Below, one piece after another: positions 16,517 through 24,971 of a stretch of 64,000 bases of DNA (within the stretch, counting starts at the first letter, position 1; each line of letters starts with the position of its first letter). A model generated the notes under the pieces. The model did no database searches. It was not told the origin of the DNA and saw only the letters and a list, made by a program, of their open reading frames with translations. This DNA is from Chryseobacterium indologenes (GTDB lineage: Bacteria; Bacteroidota; Bacteroidia; Flavobacteriales; Weeksellaceae), in the NCBI GenBank assembly GCA_002439165.1, contig DJTE01000048.1, positions 86,089-150,088 of the forward strand. Direction: 5' to 3'. A program made the translations under genes and the position numbers.

Positions 16517-17140
16517 TTGAAAGCATTATTACTTTGCCTATGCTGTTTCATGTCTTCATTTTGCTTTTCGCAGCAGAAAGAAGAGTTCAGACTTGTGAAG
16601 AATTATTATAACCAACACAGGATGATGCTGAATTCTGAATTTAAAAAGAAGTTTGATGCAGAGACCAATACTTTTGTAAAAGCCGGGATTAAAAGTGATT
16701 ATCAGCTTTTCATGAAAAAGATGGACAGCATTGAGAATATCGCTCTTATCGGAGCTTTATTAAAAGTGAGAAATCTGGAAGACCTCCAGGGAATCGGTAA
16801 ACAGAAAAACATGTCTCACACTGCTCCCGACAAACCTGCCAACGTTGAAAAACAGGCAGATTATCCCGGCGGCCTTAATATCCTGAGAAAGGAAGTAGCC
16901 GACCTCCTTTACACGGAAGGTGTCTATACCGAGGTAAAAACCGTAAAAACCAGCGTTGCTTTCATTGTTGAAAAAGACGGCAGCATCAGCAATGTACATG
17001 CTCAGGGAGATAATTTCACCTTTAACAGACAGGCAGAAATTGCATTATATTCTATTTCCGAAAAATTTTCTCCGGCTATTGTTAATGGAGATACTGTGAG
17101 ATCACGTTTCAAAATTCCTTTCACCTTAACGCTCGATTAA
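16517..17140 (+). CDS. Secreted TonB C-terminal-like protein
   Basis: 207 residues. The start is a TTG at 16517, preferred because MKALLLCLCCFMSSFCFSQ then forms a full signal peptide; the next ATG would cut into it. The C-terminal 100 residues, from ADYPGGLNILRKEVADLL through SVAFIVEKDGSISNVHAQG to RFKIPFTLTL, match the TonB C-terminal fold seen in many Bacteroidota proteins without the TonB membrane anchor. The function is unknown. It ends 6 bases before tadA, so the two may be co-transcribed. Confidence 0.75.
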   Translation: MKALLLCLCCFMSSFCFSQQKEEFRLVKNYYNQHRMMLNSEFKKKFDAETNTFVKAGIKSDYQLFMKKMDSIENIALIGALLKVRNLEDLQGIGKQKNMSHTAPDKPANVEKQADYPGGLNILRKEVADLLYTEGVYTEVKTVKTSVAFIVEKDGSISNVHAQGDNFTFNRQAEIALYSISEKFSPAIVNGDTVRSRFKIPFTLTLD

Positions 17141-17146
17141 AAGAAC

Positions 17147-17578
17147 ATGTTTACCGACGAATATTATATGAAAATGGCGCTGCAGGAAGCAGAAACCGCT
17201 TTAGAAAAAGATGAGGTTCCCATTGGCTGTGTGATTGTTTCCAACAACAGGATCATTGCAAGGGCTCACAATCTTACCGAAACATTAAATGATGTGACAG
17301 CTCACGCGGAAATGCAGGCTATTACCTCAGCAGCCAATTTTCTCGGAGGAAAATATCTGAAAAACTGTACGCTCTATGTCACCCTTGAACCTTGCGTAAT
17401 GTGCTCAGGTGCGCTTGCATGGTCGCAGATTTCCAAAGTGGTGATCGGAGCCAGAGACGAACAGCGGGGTTTCATCAACAAGCATCTTTCCCTTCATCCC
17501 AAAACGGAAATGGTAGCCGGAATTATGGAACATGAGTGTTCCGCGATCGTTAAAGAGTTTTTTAAAAGCAAAAGATAA
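17147..17578 (+). CDS. tadA: tRNA-specific adenosine deaminase
   Basis: A 143-residue enzyme that converts A34 of tRNA-Arg(ACG) to inosine. The zinc-deaminase signatures are complete: H53-A-E55 in TAHAEMQAIT, and PCVMC at 82-86 (Cys83, Cys86) in LEPCVMCSGALAW. Length is normal for TadA. It lies 6 bases downstream of the TonB-like gene. Confidence 0.92.
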   Translation: MFTDEYYMKMALQEAETALEKDEVPIGCVIVSNNRIIARAHNLTETLNDVTAHAEMQAITSAANFLGGKYLKNCTLYVTLEPCVMCSGALAWSQISKVVIGARDEQRGFINKHLSLHPKTEMVAGIMEHECSAIVKEFFKSKR

Positions 17579-17589
17579 AGGTAATAAAG

Positions 17590-17616
17590 ACGAAGGCTGG
17601 AAGAGGGAAGTTTTTG
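17590..17616. repeat. Purine-rich intergenic repeat, copy 2
   Basis: GACGAAGGCTGGAAGAGGGAAG and the following Ts resemble, in reverse complement, the CTTCC-rich tract at 75-106. Nothing else is seen between tadA and 17689. Confidence 0.35.
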
Positions 17617-17688
17617 CAGCCTGAAAACACCTGAAGGTTTATTGTAATATCCAGGAAACTTTCCGGTGAATGTCAAGCTTATTTTTTC

Positions 17689-18840
17689 CTATTCTATTTT
17701 TTCTATTGCTGAATGAAAAAGAGGCCGTAAGGCATTCATTTTTCTCCAGTTCAGTTCTTTTGCCTCCACCGTTTTTCCTTCTAAACCGAGGATCAGAAGG
17801 CTGTCTTTCTTTCGGTAAGCAATATCTGCATGTATTTTTTTACCGTTATAGTCTTCAAGAATCAACTGATTTCCGGAAGCCGCAACATAATGAAAATCTT
17901 TCATTTCTTCTTTTTTATTCATCAGAATCAGATAATGATTACGGTGGAAAAAGATATACTGAAGATCTGAACTTTCATCCGTGATTCTGAAAGCTCCATG
18001 AATAAAAGGTCTTTCTGCCTGATCATCATTATAGTTTCCGGAACTGATGTAGGGAAACAGGATCAGAACCAGTGAAGAACCAATAAAAACAGTTCTAAGA
18101 AATACCTTTAACGGCCGGAAAACAGTCTGTTCTTCAATATTTTCATTCGGTTTCACTTCTTTTTTCAGCACCAGAAACCGGAACAGCGTAATCCAGTCAT
18201 CTTTCAATGTATAAACCGTCATCAGCAGTAAGATCAGGGAAAAAAGCTTCACAGAAATATCAAAACCGATATTGATGGCTAGGATGTTCATAAAAACCCC
18301 GGCACTGACGAGCAGTCCCATAATTCTTGTACGGGGAACAAGGATCAAAAGAGCGGCTAACAACTCTACACCGCCACTCCATATGGAATAAGACCGCGAA
18401 GTTCCCATCGTGCTCCAGAACAGAATGTCCCTGTCCATATTTCCGAAACGGGAAAGAAGAATATTGGGTTCCGGAAGATAGAACTGGGCTTTAAAAACCT
18501 TATCAAAGCCATATTTCATCAGAATTACAGCCAGATATAAAGCTACCGGCTCTTTAGAAAAACAGAGAACCTTATCAATATACTTCCGCTCGATCAGAAG
18601 CATGATAACGGCTGATAATATCAATAAAAATCCAATAAGAACGAGCATGGAAACACTGTCCGAAGAAAAATCAATCCTGGGAGTTTCAATTCCGAAAAGA
18701 GCGTTCATCACCCACCCTGTAAGATCACCGAATAGAAACTGTGAGATCTGTTTCTGAAAGTTCCCGAAGAAATCCAGAGGAAAAAAAAGCATGAACAGCA
18801 GAAAGAAAATTCCGGCCCAGCAGAAAAGTTTCCTGCTCAT
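17689..18840 (-). CDS. DoxX-like multi-pass membrane protein
   Basis: 383 residues. Hydrophobic segments span about 8-25, 65-85, 105-120 and 155-215, and another lies near 255-275. The central part (ILMKYGFDKVFKAQFYLPEP ... SGGVELLAALLILVPRTR) resembles the DoxX/DoxX-like family. The C-terminal 100 residues are soluble and probably periplasmic. The function is unknown. Its start codon overlaps the stop of the upstream gene (18840-18842), which indicates translational coupling. Confidence 0.75.
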   Translation of the reverse strand: MSRKLFCWAGIFFLLFMLFFPLDFFGNFQKQISQFLFGDLTGWVMNALFGIETPRIDFSSDSVSMLVLIGFLLILSAVIMLLIERKYIDKVLCFSKEPVALYLAVILMKYGFDKVFKAQFYLPEPNILLSRFGNMDRDILFWSTMGTSRSYSIWSGGVELLAALLILVPRTRIMGLLVSAGVFMNILAINIGFDISVKLFSLILLLMTVYTLKDDWITLFRFLVLKKEVKPNENIEEQTVFRPLKVFLRTVFIGSSLVLILFPYISSGNYNDDQAERPFIHGAFRITDESSDLQYIFFHRNHYLILMNKKEEMKDFHYVAASGNQLILEDYNGKKIHADIAYRKKDSLLILGLEGKTVEAKELNWRKMNALRPLFHSAIEKIE

Positions 18841-19412
18841 TATTTTTTCCTGTTTTTCTTCCAGCTGTACAGCCCTGAAATTCCGGAAATCATCAGAACT
18901 CCGAGTAAAAGACCTCCTCTGGTTTTTTCATTCTTTTCTTTAGCCGGTTTTACAGCAGCAGGCCTTATGGGTTTATAGGTTTTACTTTTTTTATCATATT
19001 CCACAAAAATGACACTGTCTACGTCATTGATGAAGAAATAATCTCTTTTCAGGACCTGTTTCACGCTGTCTATATTTTTCCTGGAAAAAAGGGTATTGTG
19101 TACGACCTCTCTTCCGGGAGTCCATATTTTTCTGTTATCTCTCTTGTCTTTGGGTACAAGTTTATCGGAAGTACTGGTCACCAGAATGGCTTCATTCTCA
19201 TTAAGGATAATCACCGAATCGAGTCTTGCATCCTGTACAAATTTTTGAGGCACAACGCCAAGATTGGAAAAATTGGCATCAAAAAGATCTTCAGAAACTG
19301 CTTTGGTAAAATTTTCCGAACTTCCGCTGTGGCTTTTAAAAGCGATCAGCTTCGTTTGCGAAAAAACCGACATACTGATAATCAGTGCAAAAAATGAGTA
19401 AGGTATTTTCAT
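18840..19412 (-). CDS. Secreted protein with C-terminal membrane anchor, unknown function
   Basis: 190 residues. It has an N-terminal signal peptide (MKIPYSFFALIISMSVFSQ), a soluble domain of about 125 residues, and a C-terminal helix GGLLLGVLMISGISGLYSW followed by KKNRKK, which would leave the tail in the cytoplasm. I do not recognise a family. It is coupled to the DoxX-like gene by overlapping stop and start codons, so the two probably form one membrane unit. Confidence 0.7.
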   Translation of the reverse strand: MKIPYSFFALIISMSVFSQTKLIAFKSHSGSSENFTKAVSEDLFDANFSNLGVVPQKFVQDARLDSVIILNENEAILVTSTSDKLVPKDKRDNRKIWTPGREVVHNTLFSRKNIDSVKQVLKRDYFFINDVDSVIFVEYDKKSKTYKPIRPAAVKPAKEKNEKTRGGLLLGVLMISGISGLYSWKKNRKK

Positions 19413-19463
19413 GGAGGTATTTTAAGATTTGATTCCTACTTCCACGAAAAGTTAAAATCGGAA

Positions 19464-20000
19464 TTATTTTCTGAAGACAGAATACATCATCACATCGAAA
19501 TACTCATCATCTTTTTTAAGGTGCTGCTTCAAAAGAGCCTCCTGCTCCATACCTGCCTTTTCCATAATTCTGCCTGAAGCCGGATTATGAAGGAAACAGG
19601 TAGCATAAATCTTATTGACATGAAGTTCTTTAAATCCAAAATCAATTACTGCTTTAGCGGCTTCTGTAATATAGCCTTTGTTCCAGAAAGGTATTCCCAT
19701 CCAATACCCCAGTTCCGCCTTATCATCATCCCTGTCATGAAGGCCGATGGCTCCCATGATCTGTCCCTCTTTATTCCGGACGGCAAATGTATAGCCTGTA
19801 TTTTTATCAAATGCTGCACCGGACATTTTCAGCCAGAACTCTGCATCCTGTCTTGTGTAAGGATACGGAATATTGGATGTAAGATCTGAAAAGATCCTGT
19901 TCTGAAGATATTCTGTTACAAGATCAAGATCCTCCTCTTTAAGCTGCGACAGAATGAGTCTTTCTGTTTTTATTTCCGGAAATTCACTGAGTTTTTTCAT
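19464..20000 (-). CDS. GNAT N-acetyltransferase, RimJ/RimL-like
   Basis: 178 residues of the Acetyltransf_3 type. TERLILSQLKEEDLD opens the domain. MGAIGLHDRDDDKAELGYWMGIPFWNKGYITEAAKAVIDFGF carries the acetyl-CoA-binding strand and loop, and NPASGRIMEKAGM closes it. The substrate cannot be predicted; relatives acetylate ribosomal proteins or small amines. It lies 17 bases downstream of coaX and is probably in the same transcript. Confidence 0.88.
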   Translation of the reverse strand: MKKLSEFPEIKTERLILSQLKEEDLDLVTEYLQNRIFSDLTSNIPYPYTRQDAEFWLKMSGAAFDKNTGYTFAVRNKEGQIMGAIGLHDRDDDKAELGYWMGIPFWNKGYITEAAKAVIDFGFKELHVNKIYATCFLHNPASGRIMEKAGMEQEALLKQHLKKDDEYFDVMMYSVFRK

Positions 20001-20017
20001 GACATGGATTATAAAAA

Positions 20018-20776
20018 TTAAAGATCTTTTCCTAAGAAATAAAGTCCTTTCAGGGTATGCAGCCTGTCCATCACATGGATTTTTTCAGTCAAAGGCTTAT
20101 AAACATGAGAAACTCCTCCTGTTGCCACAACGAAGCAGTCATCATTCACCTCATCGTTGATGCGGTCTACAAAACCTTCCACCATTCCCAGGAATCCGTA
20201 AACCATTCCGCTCTGCATGCAGGTTACCGTATCCAGTCCTAATACAGATTTAGGTTTTTTCAGTTCAATTTCGGGAAGCTGGGCCGTATGGCTGATAAGG
20301 GAATTCAGAGAGGTTACAATTCCGGGAGCGATGATCACGCCTAATGTTTCTCCGTTTTCAGCCACGCAGCTTGCTGTAAGGGCTGTTCCGAAATCAATCA
20401 CGATTTTCTTTCTGTTCGGATACATATTGTGAGCCGCCACAAGGTTGGCATAAATATCCGTTCCCATCTGTTTGGATTTTGCCTGAACTCCCGAAGGGGT
20501 ATTACGGTCTACAATCACCGGCAGAATACCATGAATTTTTTTAATGGCCGAGCTGATCACTTTGGTAAGCTGAGGTACCACTGATCCTATAATGACCTTA
20601 CTGATCTCCGCAGGCTCTATTTTGTAGGTCTGATACAGCATCAGCATCTGTACATACAGTTCATCTGCCGTTCTGTACGGTTTGGTATTGATCACCCATG
20701 AAATATCACAGTTGTCTCCGTTAAAAAGTCCGAATCTTATGTTGCTGTTTCCTACGTTGATGACGATTGAATTCAT
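20018..20776 (-). CDS. coaX: Type III pantothenate kinase
   Basis: A 252-residue enzyme that phosphorylates pantothenate in the first step of coenzyme A synthesis. It is the ASKHA-fold type III enzyme, which is not inhibited by CoA. Visible motifs: phosphate loop INVGNSNIRFG at 6-16, GTDIYANLVAA at 105-115, and catalytic D128 in DFGTA. GLVxG-like segments follow (SGMVYGFLGMVEGFVDRI). Length is standard. Confidence 0.94.
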   Translation of the reverse strand: MNSIVINVGNSNIRFGLFNGDNCDISWVINTKPYRTADELYVQMLMLYQTYKIEPAEISKVIIGSVVPQLTKVISSAIKKIHGILPVIVDRNTPSGVQAKSKQMGTDIYANLVAAHNMYPNRKKIVIDFGTALTASCVAENGETLGVIIAPGIVTSLNSLISHTAQLPEIELKKPKSVLGLDTVTCMQSGMVYGFLGMVEGFVDRINDEVNDDCFVVATGGVSHVYKPLTEKIHVMDRLHTLKGLYFLGKDL

Positions 20777-20962
20777 TTGATTTTCTAAACAGTTACGGGT
20801 TAAAAAAAGGATTGTAAAAATAAGGCTTTCTCCTTAAAATATAATCAATATTACCATTAATTTAATGGTTGCCGGTAACGCATTTAATAGAATTCCGGCT
20901 GCATTTACTAAAAAACATTCCTCATTTGCTTACCGGGACTATTAATTCTCATTATAATTCTT

Positions 20963-20970
20963 TACATTTG
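20963..20970 (+). promoter_or_regulatory. Promoter -7 box of the GG-leader peptide
   Basis: TACATTTG (TAnnTTTG), 24 bases before the ATG at 20995. Confidence 0.5.
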
Positions 20971-20994
20971 ACACTCACCAAACAATGAGTTATT

Positions 20995-21183
20995 ATGAAA
21001 AATTTAAAGAAACTTTCGAGAAAAGGGTTAAAAACCATTCATGGCGGTGATTATGTTTCCTGCCCGATGCCAAGCGGAGTACCTGCCTTATGCCCCGGAA
21101 CTGTATGTCCGCCTGACCCATGCACGGCACGGCCATTCTGCATCAGGTCTTCTGAAGACTGCCAGCCGGAAATAATATGGTAA
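20995..21183 (+). CDS. Bacteriocin-like peptide with double-glycine leader
   Basis: 62 residues. A Lys-rich leader MKNLKKLSRKGLKTIHGG ends in Gly17-Gly18, the signature cut by C39-type peptidase ABC exporters. The 44-residue core is rich in Pro and Cys, with six Cys (C23, C33, C38, C43, C49, C56), enough for three disulfides. Similar short leader peptides are common in Chryseobacterium genomes and are annotated as bacteriocin-like. No transporter, modification enzyme or immunity gene is adjacent. It has its own promoter and terminator. Confidence 0.75.
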   Translation: MKNLKKLSRKGLKTIHGGDYVSCPMPSGVPALCPGTVCPPDPCTARPFCIRSSEDCQPEIIW

Positions 21184-21203
21184 ACGGTAAAATTCACGCA
21201 TTA

Positions 21204-21237
21204 AAAAAGGGGAACATTCAAAAATATTCCCCTTTTT
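21204..21237. terminator. Bidirectional terminator
   Basis: An 11-bp stem (AAAAAGGGGAA / TTCCCCTTTTT) with a 12-base loop lies between the convergent GG-leader peptide and M1 peptidase genes. Confidence 0.9.
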
Positions 21238-21249
21238 AATTTTTTCCGG

Positions 21250-23088
21250 TTATTTCACTTCAATAAAGTTGTCCTCCGGGTTGACATCGGCCATTCTCTG
21301 ACTGAAATCGACAGCCAGTGCTGCTAACTGTGATTTTGTATACGGAATAGTAAATGTATATTCTTTCTGTGTCCACGGCCAGTAAGGCTGAATTTTCAGA
21401 TCACCGTAGATATCTTTTCCTTTCCATGTGTGGGTAAGGTTTACAGGAATCTGATAGTTGACAATTTTTTTATCGGCAGTCACAATACTGAAGTCTACCG
21501 GCATAGGAACCTGCCCGTTATTAACCAGTGTAATGGTTGTAGACTTTGCATCATACTTCACCTCCTTAATGCCGTAATCAATCGTTTTTGTTGTATTGAT
21601 CCAGTAATGATGGAACCATTTAAGATCCATTCCTGAAACTTTCTGCGCAATATGGAGAAAATCCCTGTCTGACGGATGTTTCAGGTGCCATTGGTCGTAA
21701 TACTGTTTCAGTGTTTCTGCCAGGTTCTCTTCTCCCATGATATACCCCAGCTGTACCAGGTACAACTCTCCTTTTACATAAGAGGCATAGGTATAGGAAG
21801 TCCCGTTATCATGATGGTCGCCCAGCCATACTGCCGGTTCTTCAATCCCTTTTTTAAGGAACTTTCTGTAAGCATCTATGGTTTTATAAAAAGGATTGGG
21901 AAGGTCTTCAGGAAATAGCTGGTGCATCACAAATCCTTCTGCATAACTGGTAAACCCTTCATCCATCCACGGGCGCATCGGTTCATTGGTGGCCAGCATC
22001 TGCTGATACCAGGAATGGGCACCTTCGTGGGCCATCAGCCCCATTAAGTCTTTAATGCTTTTAGCTTCTCCCAGAATCATGGTACACATTCCGTATTCCA
22101 TTCCACCGTCTCCACCCTGAATAAAGGCGTAGGCAGGATAAACGTATTTTCCGAAATGCGTATTCATCATCTGGAAATATTTTGTAAGATAAGGCTGTGC
22201 TTCGGCCCATACTTTTGTTTTGTCATTTTTCTGGTATACCAGGTACACTTTCGGACCTTCAGGAACATCAAAACTTTCTACCGAGTAATCCCTGTCTGCA
22301 CTCCATGCAAAATCCAGTATATTTTTTGCCGTCCACTTCCAGACTGCTTTTTTGTTTTTATCGGCTTTAATTTTAGCATCTGCTGTATAGCCTTTCACTT
22401 CAGAAGGATTTTCAAGAATTCCTCCGGCTCCTACCACATAATCTCTGTTGATCTTTATCGTTACCTCAAAATCGGCAAACGGAGCATGAAACTCTCTTCC
22501 GATATAATCAAAGGTTGCCCATCCGTCATAATCATATTCCGCAATCTTCGGGTACCATTGGGTCATGGTCATATCCACCCCTTCTTTATTATTTCTACCG
22601 CTTCTTCTGATCTGTTGCGGAATGACAGCATCCCAATCCATAGTGAAAGTCGTTGTGGAATTAGGCTTAATAGGTTCTGCCAGGTATACTTTCATTACCG
22701 TTTCCTGGATCTCAAACTTCAGATTTTTCCCATTCTGTTTAATCCAGTGAATATTCTGAGTACCTTCTTCCTCTTTAGGAATAGAAGCCAGTCTTGAAAT
22801 ACCGTCTTTCTGAAGCCTGGAATCTCCGTTTTTCCCCTGGCCTGCCACCCGCTGATCCATCATGGAATTGGGTTTAAAAGCATTCCAGTACAGGTGGAAA
22901 TACACCTCCTTCAGTTCATCCGGTGAGTTATTGGTATATTCTAAAGTCTGGGTTCCCTGGTAGGTAAATTTTTCAGCATTAACATCAATATCCATCTTGT
23001 ACTTCGCTGCCTGCTGATAGTAGGCACCCTGCTGGGCCTGAAATTGTGAAATGATAAACGCAAAAAGGATTGCAACCGATTTTTTCAT
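21250..23088 (-). CDS. M1-family metallopeptidase
   Basis: A 612-residue secreted zinc aminopeptidase-like enzyme. The signal peptide covers residues 1-18. Zinc ligands are H354, H358 (HEGAH, an HExxH motif) and E377 (DEGFTSYAEGF). The exopeptidase motif GxMEN is altered to GGMEYGM at 328-334, a common variant in Bacteroidota members of the family, so strict aminopeptidase activity is uncertain. It is probably periplasmic and involved in peptide use. The gene appears monocistronic. Confidence 0.92.
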   Translation of the reverse strand: MKKSVAILFAFIISQFQAQQGAYYQQAAKYKMDIDVNAEKFTYQGTQTLEYTNNSPDELKEVYFHLYWNAFKPNSMMDQRVAGQGKNGDSRLQKDGISRLASIPKEEEGTQNIHWIKQNGKNLKFEIQETVMKVYLAEPIKPNSTTTFTMDWDAVIPQQIRRSGRNNKEGVDMTMTQWYPKIAEYDYDGWATFDYIGREFHAPFADFEVTIKINRDYVVGAGGILENPSEVKGYTADAKIKADKNKKAVWKWTAKNILDFAWSADRDYSVESFDVPEGPKVYLVYQKNDKTKVWAEAQPYLTKYFQMMNTHFGKYVYPAYAFIQGGDGGMEYGMCTMILGEAKSIKDLMGLMAHEGAHSWYQQMLATNEPMRPWMDEGFTSYAEGFVMHQLFPEDLPNPFYKTIDAYRKFLKKGIEEPAVWLGDHHDNGTSYTYASYVKGELYLVQLGYIMGEENLAETLKQYYDQWHLKHPSDRDFLHIAQKVSGMDLKWFHHYWINTTKTIDYGIKEVKYDAKSTTITLVNNGQVPMPVDFSIVTADKKIVNYQIPVNLTHTWKGKDIYGDLKIQPYWPWTQKEYTFTIPYTKSQLAALAVDFSQRMADVNPEDNFIEVK

Positions 23089-23123
23089 TTAAAATTTATT
23101 TTTTCTAAAGGTAGGTAAATTAA

Positions 23124-23162
23124 ATAAAACCCTCAAACAAGGGGCTATCTGAGGTTTTATTC
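23124..23162 (-). terminator. Terminator of the DUF1016 gene
   Basis: AATAAAACC / GGTTTTATT with further pairing across one bulged C. The minus-strand side ends in a T-rich run. Confidence 0.6.
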
Positions 23163-23238
23163 TGTTCATTATGGTTTTAGATTGATTTTTATCTGGTTGG
23201 TTAAATGTTTTCTGTTATATTTTTTGCATCGGTATTAA

Positions 23239-24249
23239 TTAGACCTCATGTTCATTTCCAAAATTTTCCAGTTCTTTTTTTACTTCATCCAGAAGCTGTT
23301 TTTCTGTTGGCAGATACAGTTCATACTGGCTTGCAATAATTTGTTTCCGGTCTTCCGGCAGTGTGAATTTTACAACCGCATCATTTTTACTGGCACAGAG
23401 TAAAATACCGATGGTCTGATTTTCATGGGGAAGTTTCTCCACACGGTCATAATAATTAACATACATCTGCAGCTGCCCTATATCCTGATGCGTCAGTCTG
23501 GCCGTTTTAATCTCTATAATGATAAAACATTGCAGCAGCCTGTTATAAAAAACCAGATCCACAAAAAACTCATCCCCTTCAATATGTATTCTTTTCTGTC
23601 TGGCTACAAATGAGAAACCATTACCCAGTTCCAGCAGGAAATCCTGTAGATGGGTAATAATTGAACGCTCCAGATCTTTTTCATAATAAGAGGAATCTGC
23701 TTTTAGCCCAAGGAACTCCAATACCATAGGATCTTTAATAATTTCTCTGGCATCAGAAGGCAGTTTTTCATTTTTAGCGACAGCCAGAACAGCTTCCCTG
23801 TCATTACTCAGCAAAAGTCTTTCATATAAATTACTGTAAATCTGGCGTTCAAGCTGTCTGGAAGTCCAGTTATTTTTGACAGTTTCTGCAATATAGAATT
23901 CTCTTTTATCTTCATTATCAACACTTAAAAGCAGCTTATACTGCGTCCAGCTCAATTGCGCACGCAGTGCATGCACAATTGGAAAAGTACGGTAAAATTG
24001 GCGATAAAGATTAATCTGCCTCACCGAAAAACCACTTCCGAATTCGGGATGCAGCTGATTTGAAAGATATTTAATAAGAAAGGTTCCATAATCAGCCCTA
24101 TCCTTCCCCTCCTGTTCCTCTTCAAAAATTCTCCTGCCAATATGCCAGTACATCAGAGTACGCTGATGATCCACAGCCCGAATCACATTATCTTTCGACT
24201 TTGTGATAATGGATTTTATATCTGATATAAGAGACTGATTGATAAGCAT
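23239..24249 (-). CDS. DUF1016 / PDDEXK nuclease-domain protein, YhcG family
   Basis: 336 residues. The N-terminal DUF1016-N domain is helical (VIRAVDHQRTLMYWHIGRRIFEEEQ). The C-terminal PDDEXK-like nuclease domain (about 175-320) shows DLVFYNRLLQCFIIIEIKTARLTHQDIGQLQMY, where D and ExK fit the catalytic triad. The family is often found beside restriction-modification or mobile genes, but here it stands alone between housekeeping genes. The DNA or RNA target is unknown. Confidence 0.88.
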   Translation of the reverse strand: MLINQSLISDIKSIITKSKDNVIRAVDHQRTLMYWHIGRRIFEEEQEGKDRADYGTFLIKYLSNQLHPEFGSGFSVRQINLYRQFYRTFPIVHALRAQLSWTQYKLLLSVDNEDKREFYIAETVKNNWTSRQLERQIYSNLYERLLLSNDREAVLAVAKNEKLPSDAREIIKDPMVLEFLGLKADSSYYEKDLERSIITHLQDFLLELGNGFSFVARQKRIHIEGDEFFVDLVFYNRLLQCFIIIEIKTARLTHQDIGQLQMYVNYYDRVEKLPHENQTIGILLCASKNDAVVKFTLPEDRKQIIASQYELYLPTEKQLLDEVKKELENFGNEHEV

Positions 24250-24303
24250 TTTTAATATTTTCTGTACAATGAAGATACAAAATAAAAGGACAGGTATTCA
24301 GCT

Positions 24304-24774
24304 TTAAATACCGGAAAGCAATTTTCTGATCAAAGTAATCTGTCCCAAATGATAATAAGCATGCTCAATCATCCCGTCTATATTTCTTCGGTAGGTTCCG
24401 TATTTTTCATCCACGAAAACCTCATCTATTTTATCATCGGGTATCTGCTCAACCAATACGGCAAATTTTTCTGAATCTGTCCACAGTTTATTTAAAAGTT
24501 CTTCCCACTGCTCCTGAGATTCAATAGGCGGGAGATCAAAACTGAACTGGTCTTTTATTTCGAGTTCACCCCCTTCCAGCACATTCTTAACTCCTGCAAT
24601 ATAATAATGAATATGAAAGGTGAGCATAGCTATCGTATTTAAAGTGCCTACTCTTGTGACCGCCTGTTCCCAGCTAACATCAGAAAGCTGGTTTTTATAA
24701 TTGGTATTCGCAATCCAGAGACCATCCAGCAGGACTTCTCTGAATCTTTTAGCTAATTGTGAAGCTGAGCTCAT
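24304..24774 (-). CDS. DinB-like / DUF1572 family protein
   Basis: 156 residues with the four-helix DinB-like fold. Putative metal-binding His residues are H54 in LTFHIHYYIAGV, and the HAYYHLGQI pair near residues 138-142. Some relatives are thiol-dependent transferases; others have unknown roles. The gene is monocistronic and in the same direction as its neighbours. Confidence 0.8.
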   Translation of the reverse strand: MSSASQLAKRFREVLLDGLWIANTNYKNQLSDVSWEQAVTRVGTLNTIAMLTFHIHYYIAGVKNVLEGGELEIKDQFSFDLPPIESQEQWEELLNKLWTDSEKFAVLVEQIPDDKIDEVFVDEKYGTYRRNIDGMIEHAYYHLGQITLIRKLLSGI

Positions 24775-24911
24775 GATTTTGATATTTTGATTTACCTAAA
24801 GATAAGTAATTAAAGAGTTGTTTTTAACTCTATGATTGGACAGGTTATGCAGATTTTTCTGAATTTTTCTACCGGATCTTTATATATTACCCCTTTAAAT
24901 ATTTAGATCTA

Positions 24912-24948
24912 AAAACAAAAAACCTCAAATGCAAAAACATCTGAGGTT
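24912..24948 (-). terminator. Terminator of the 563-residue gene
   Basis: Stem AACCTCA / TGAGGTT (24921-24927 / 24942-24948). The A-rich side gives a U-tract on the minus-strand transcript. Confidence 0.7.
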
Positions 24949-24971
24949 GATTTTTATAATTTTAATTACAA

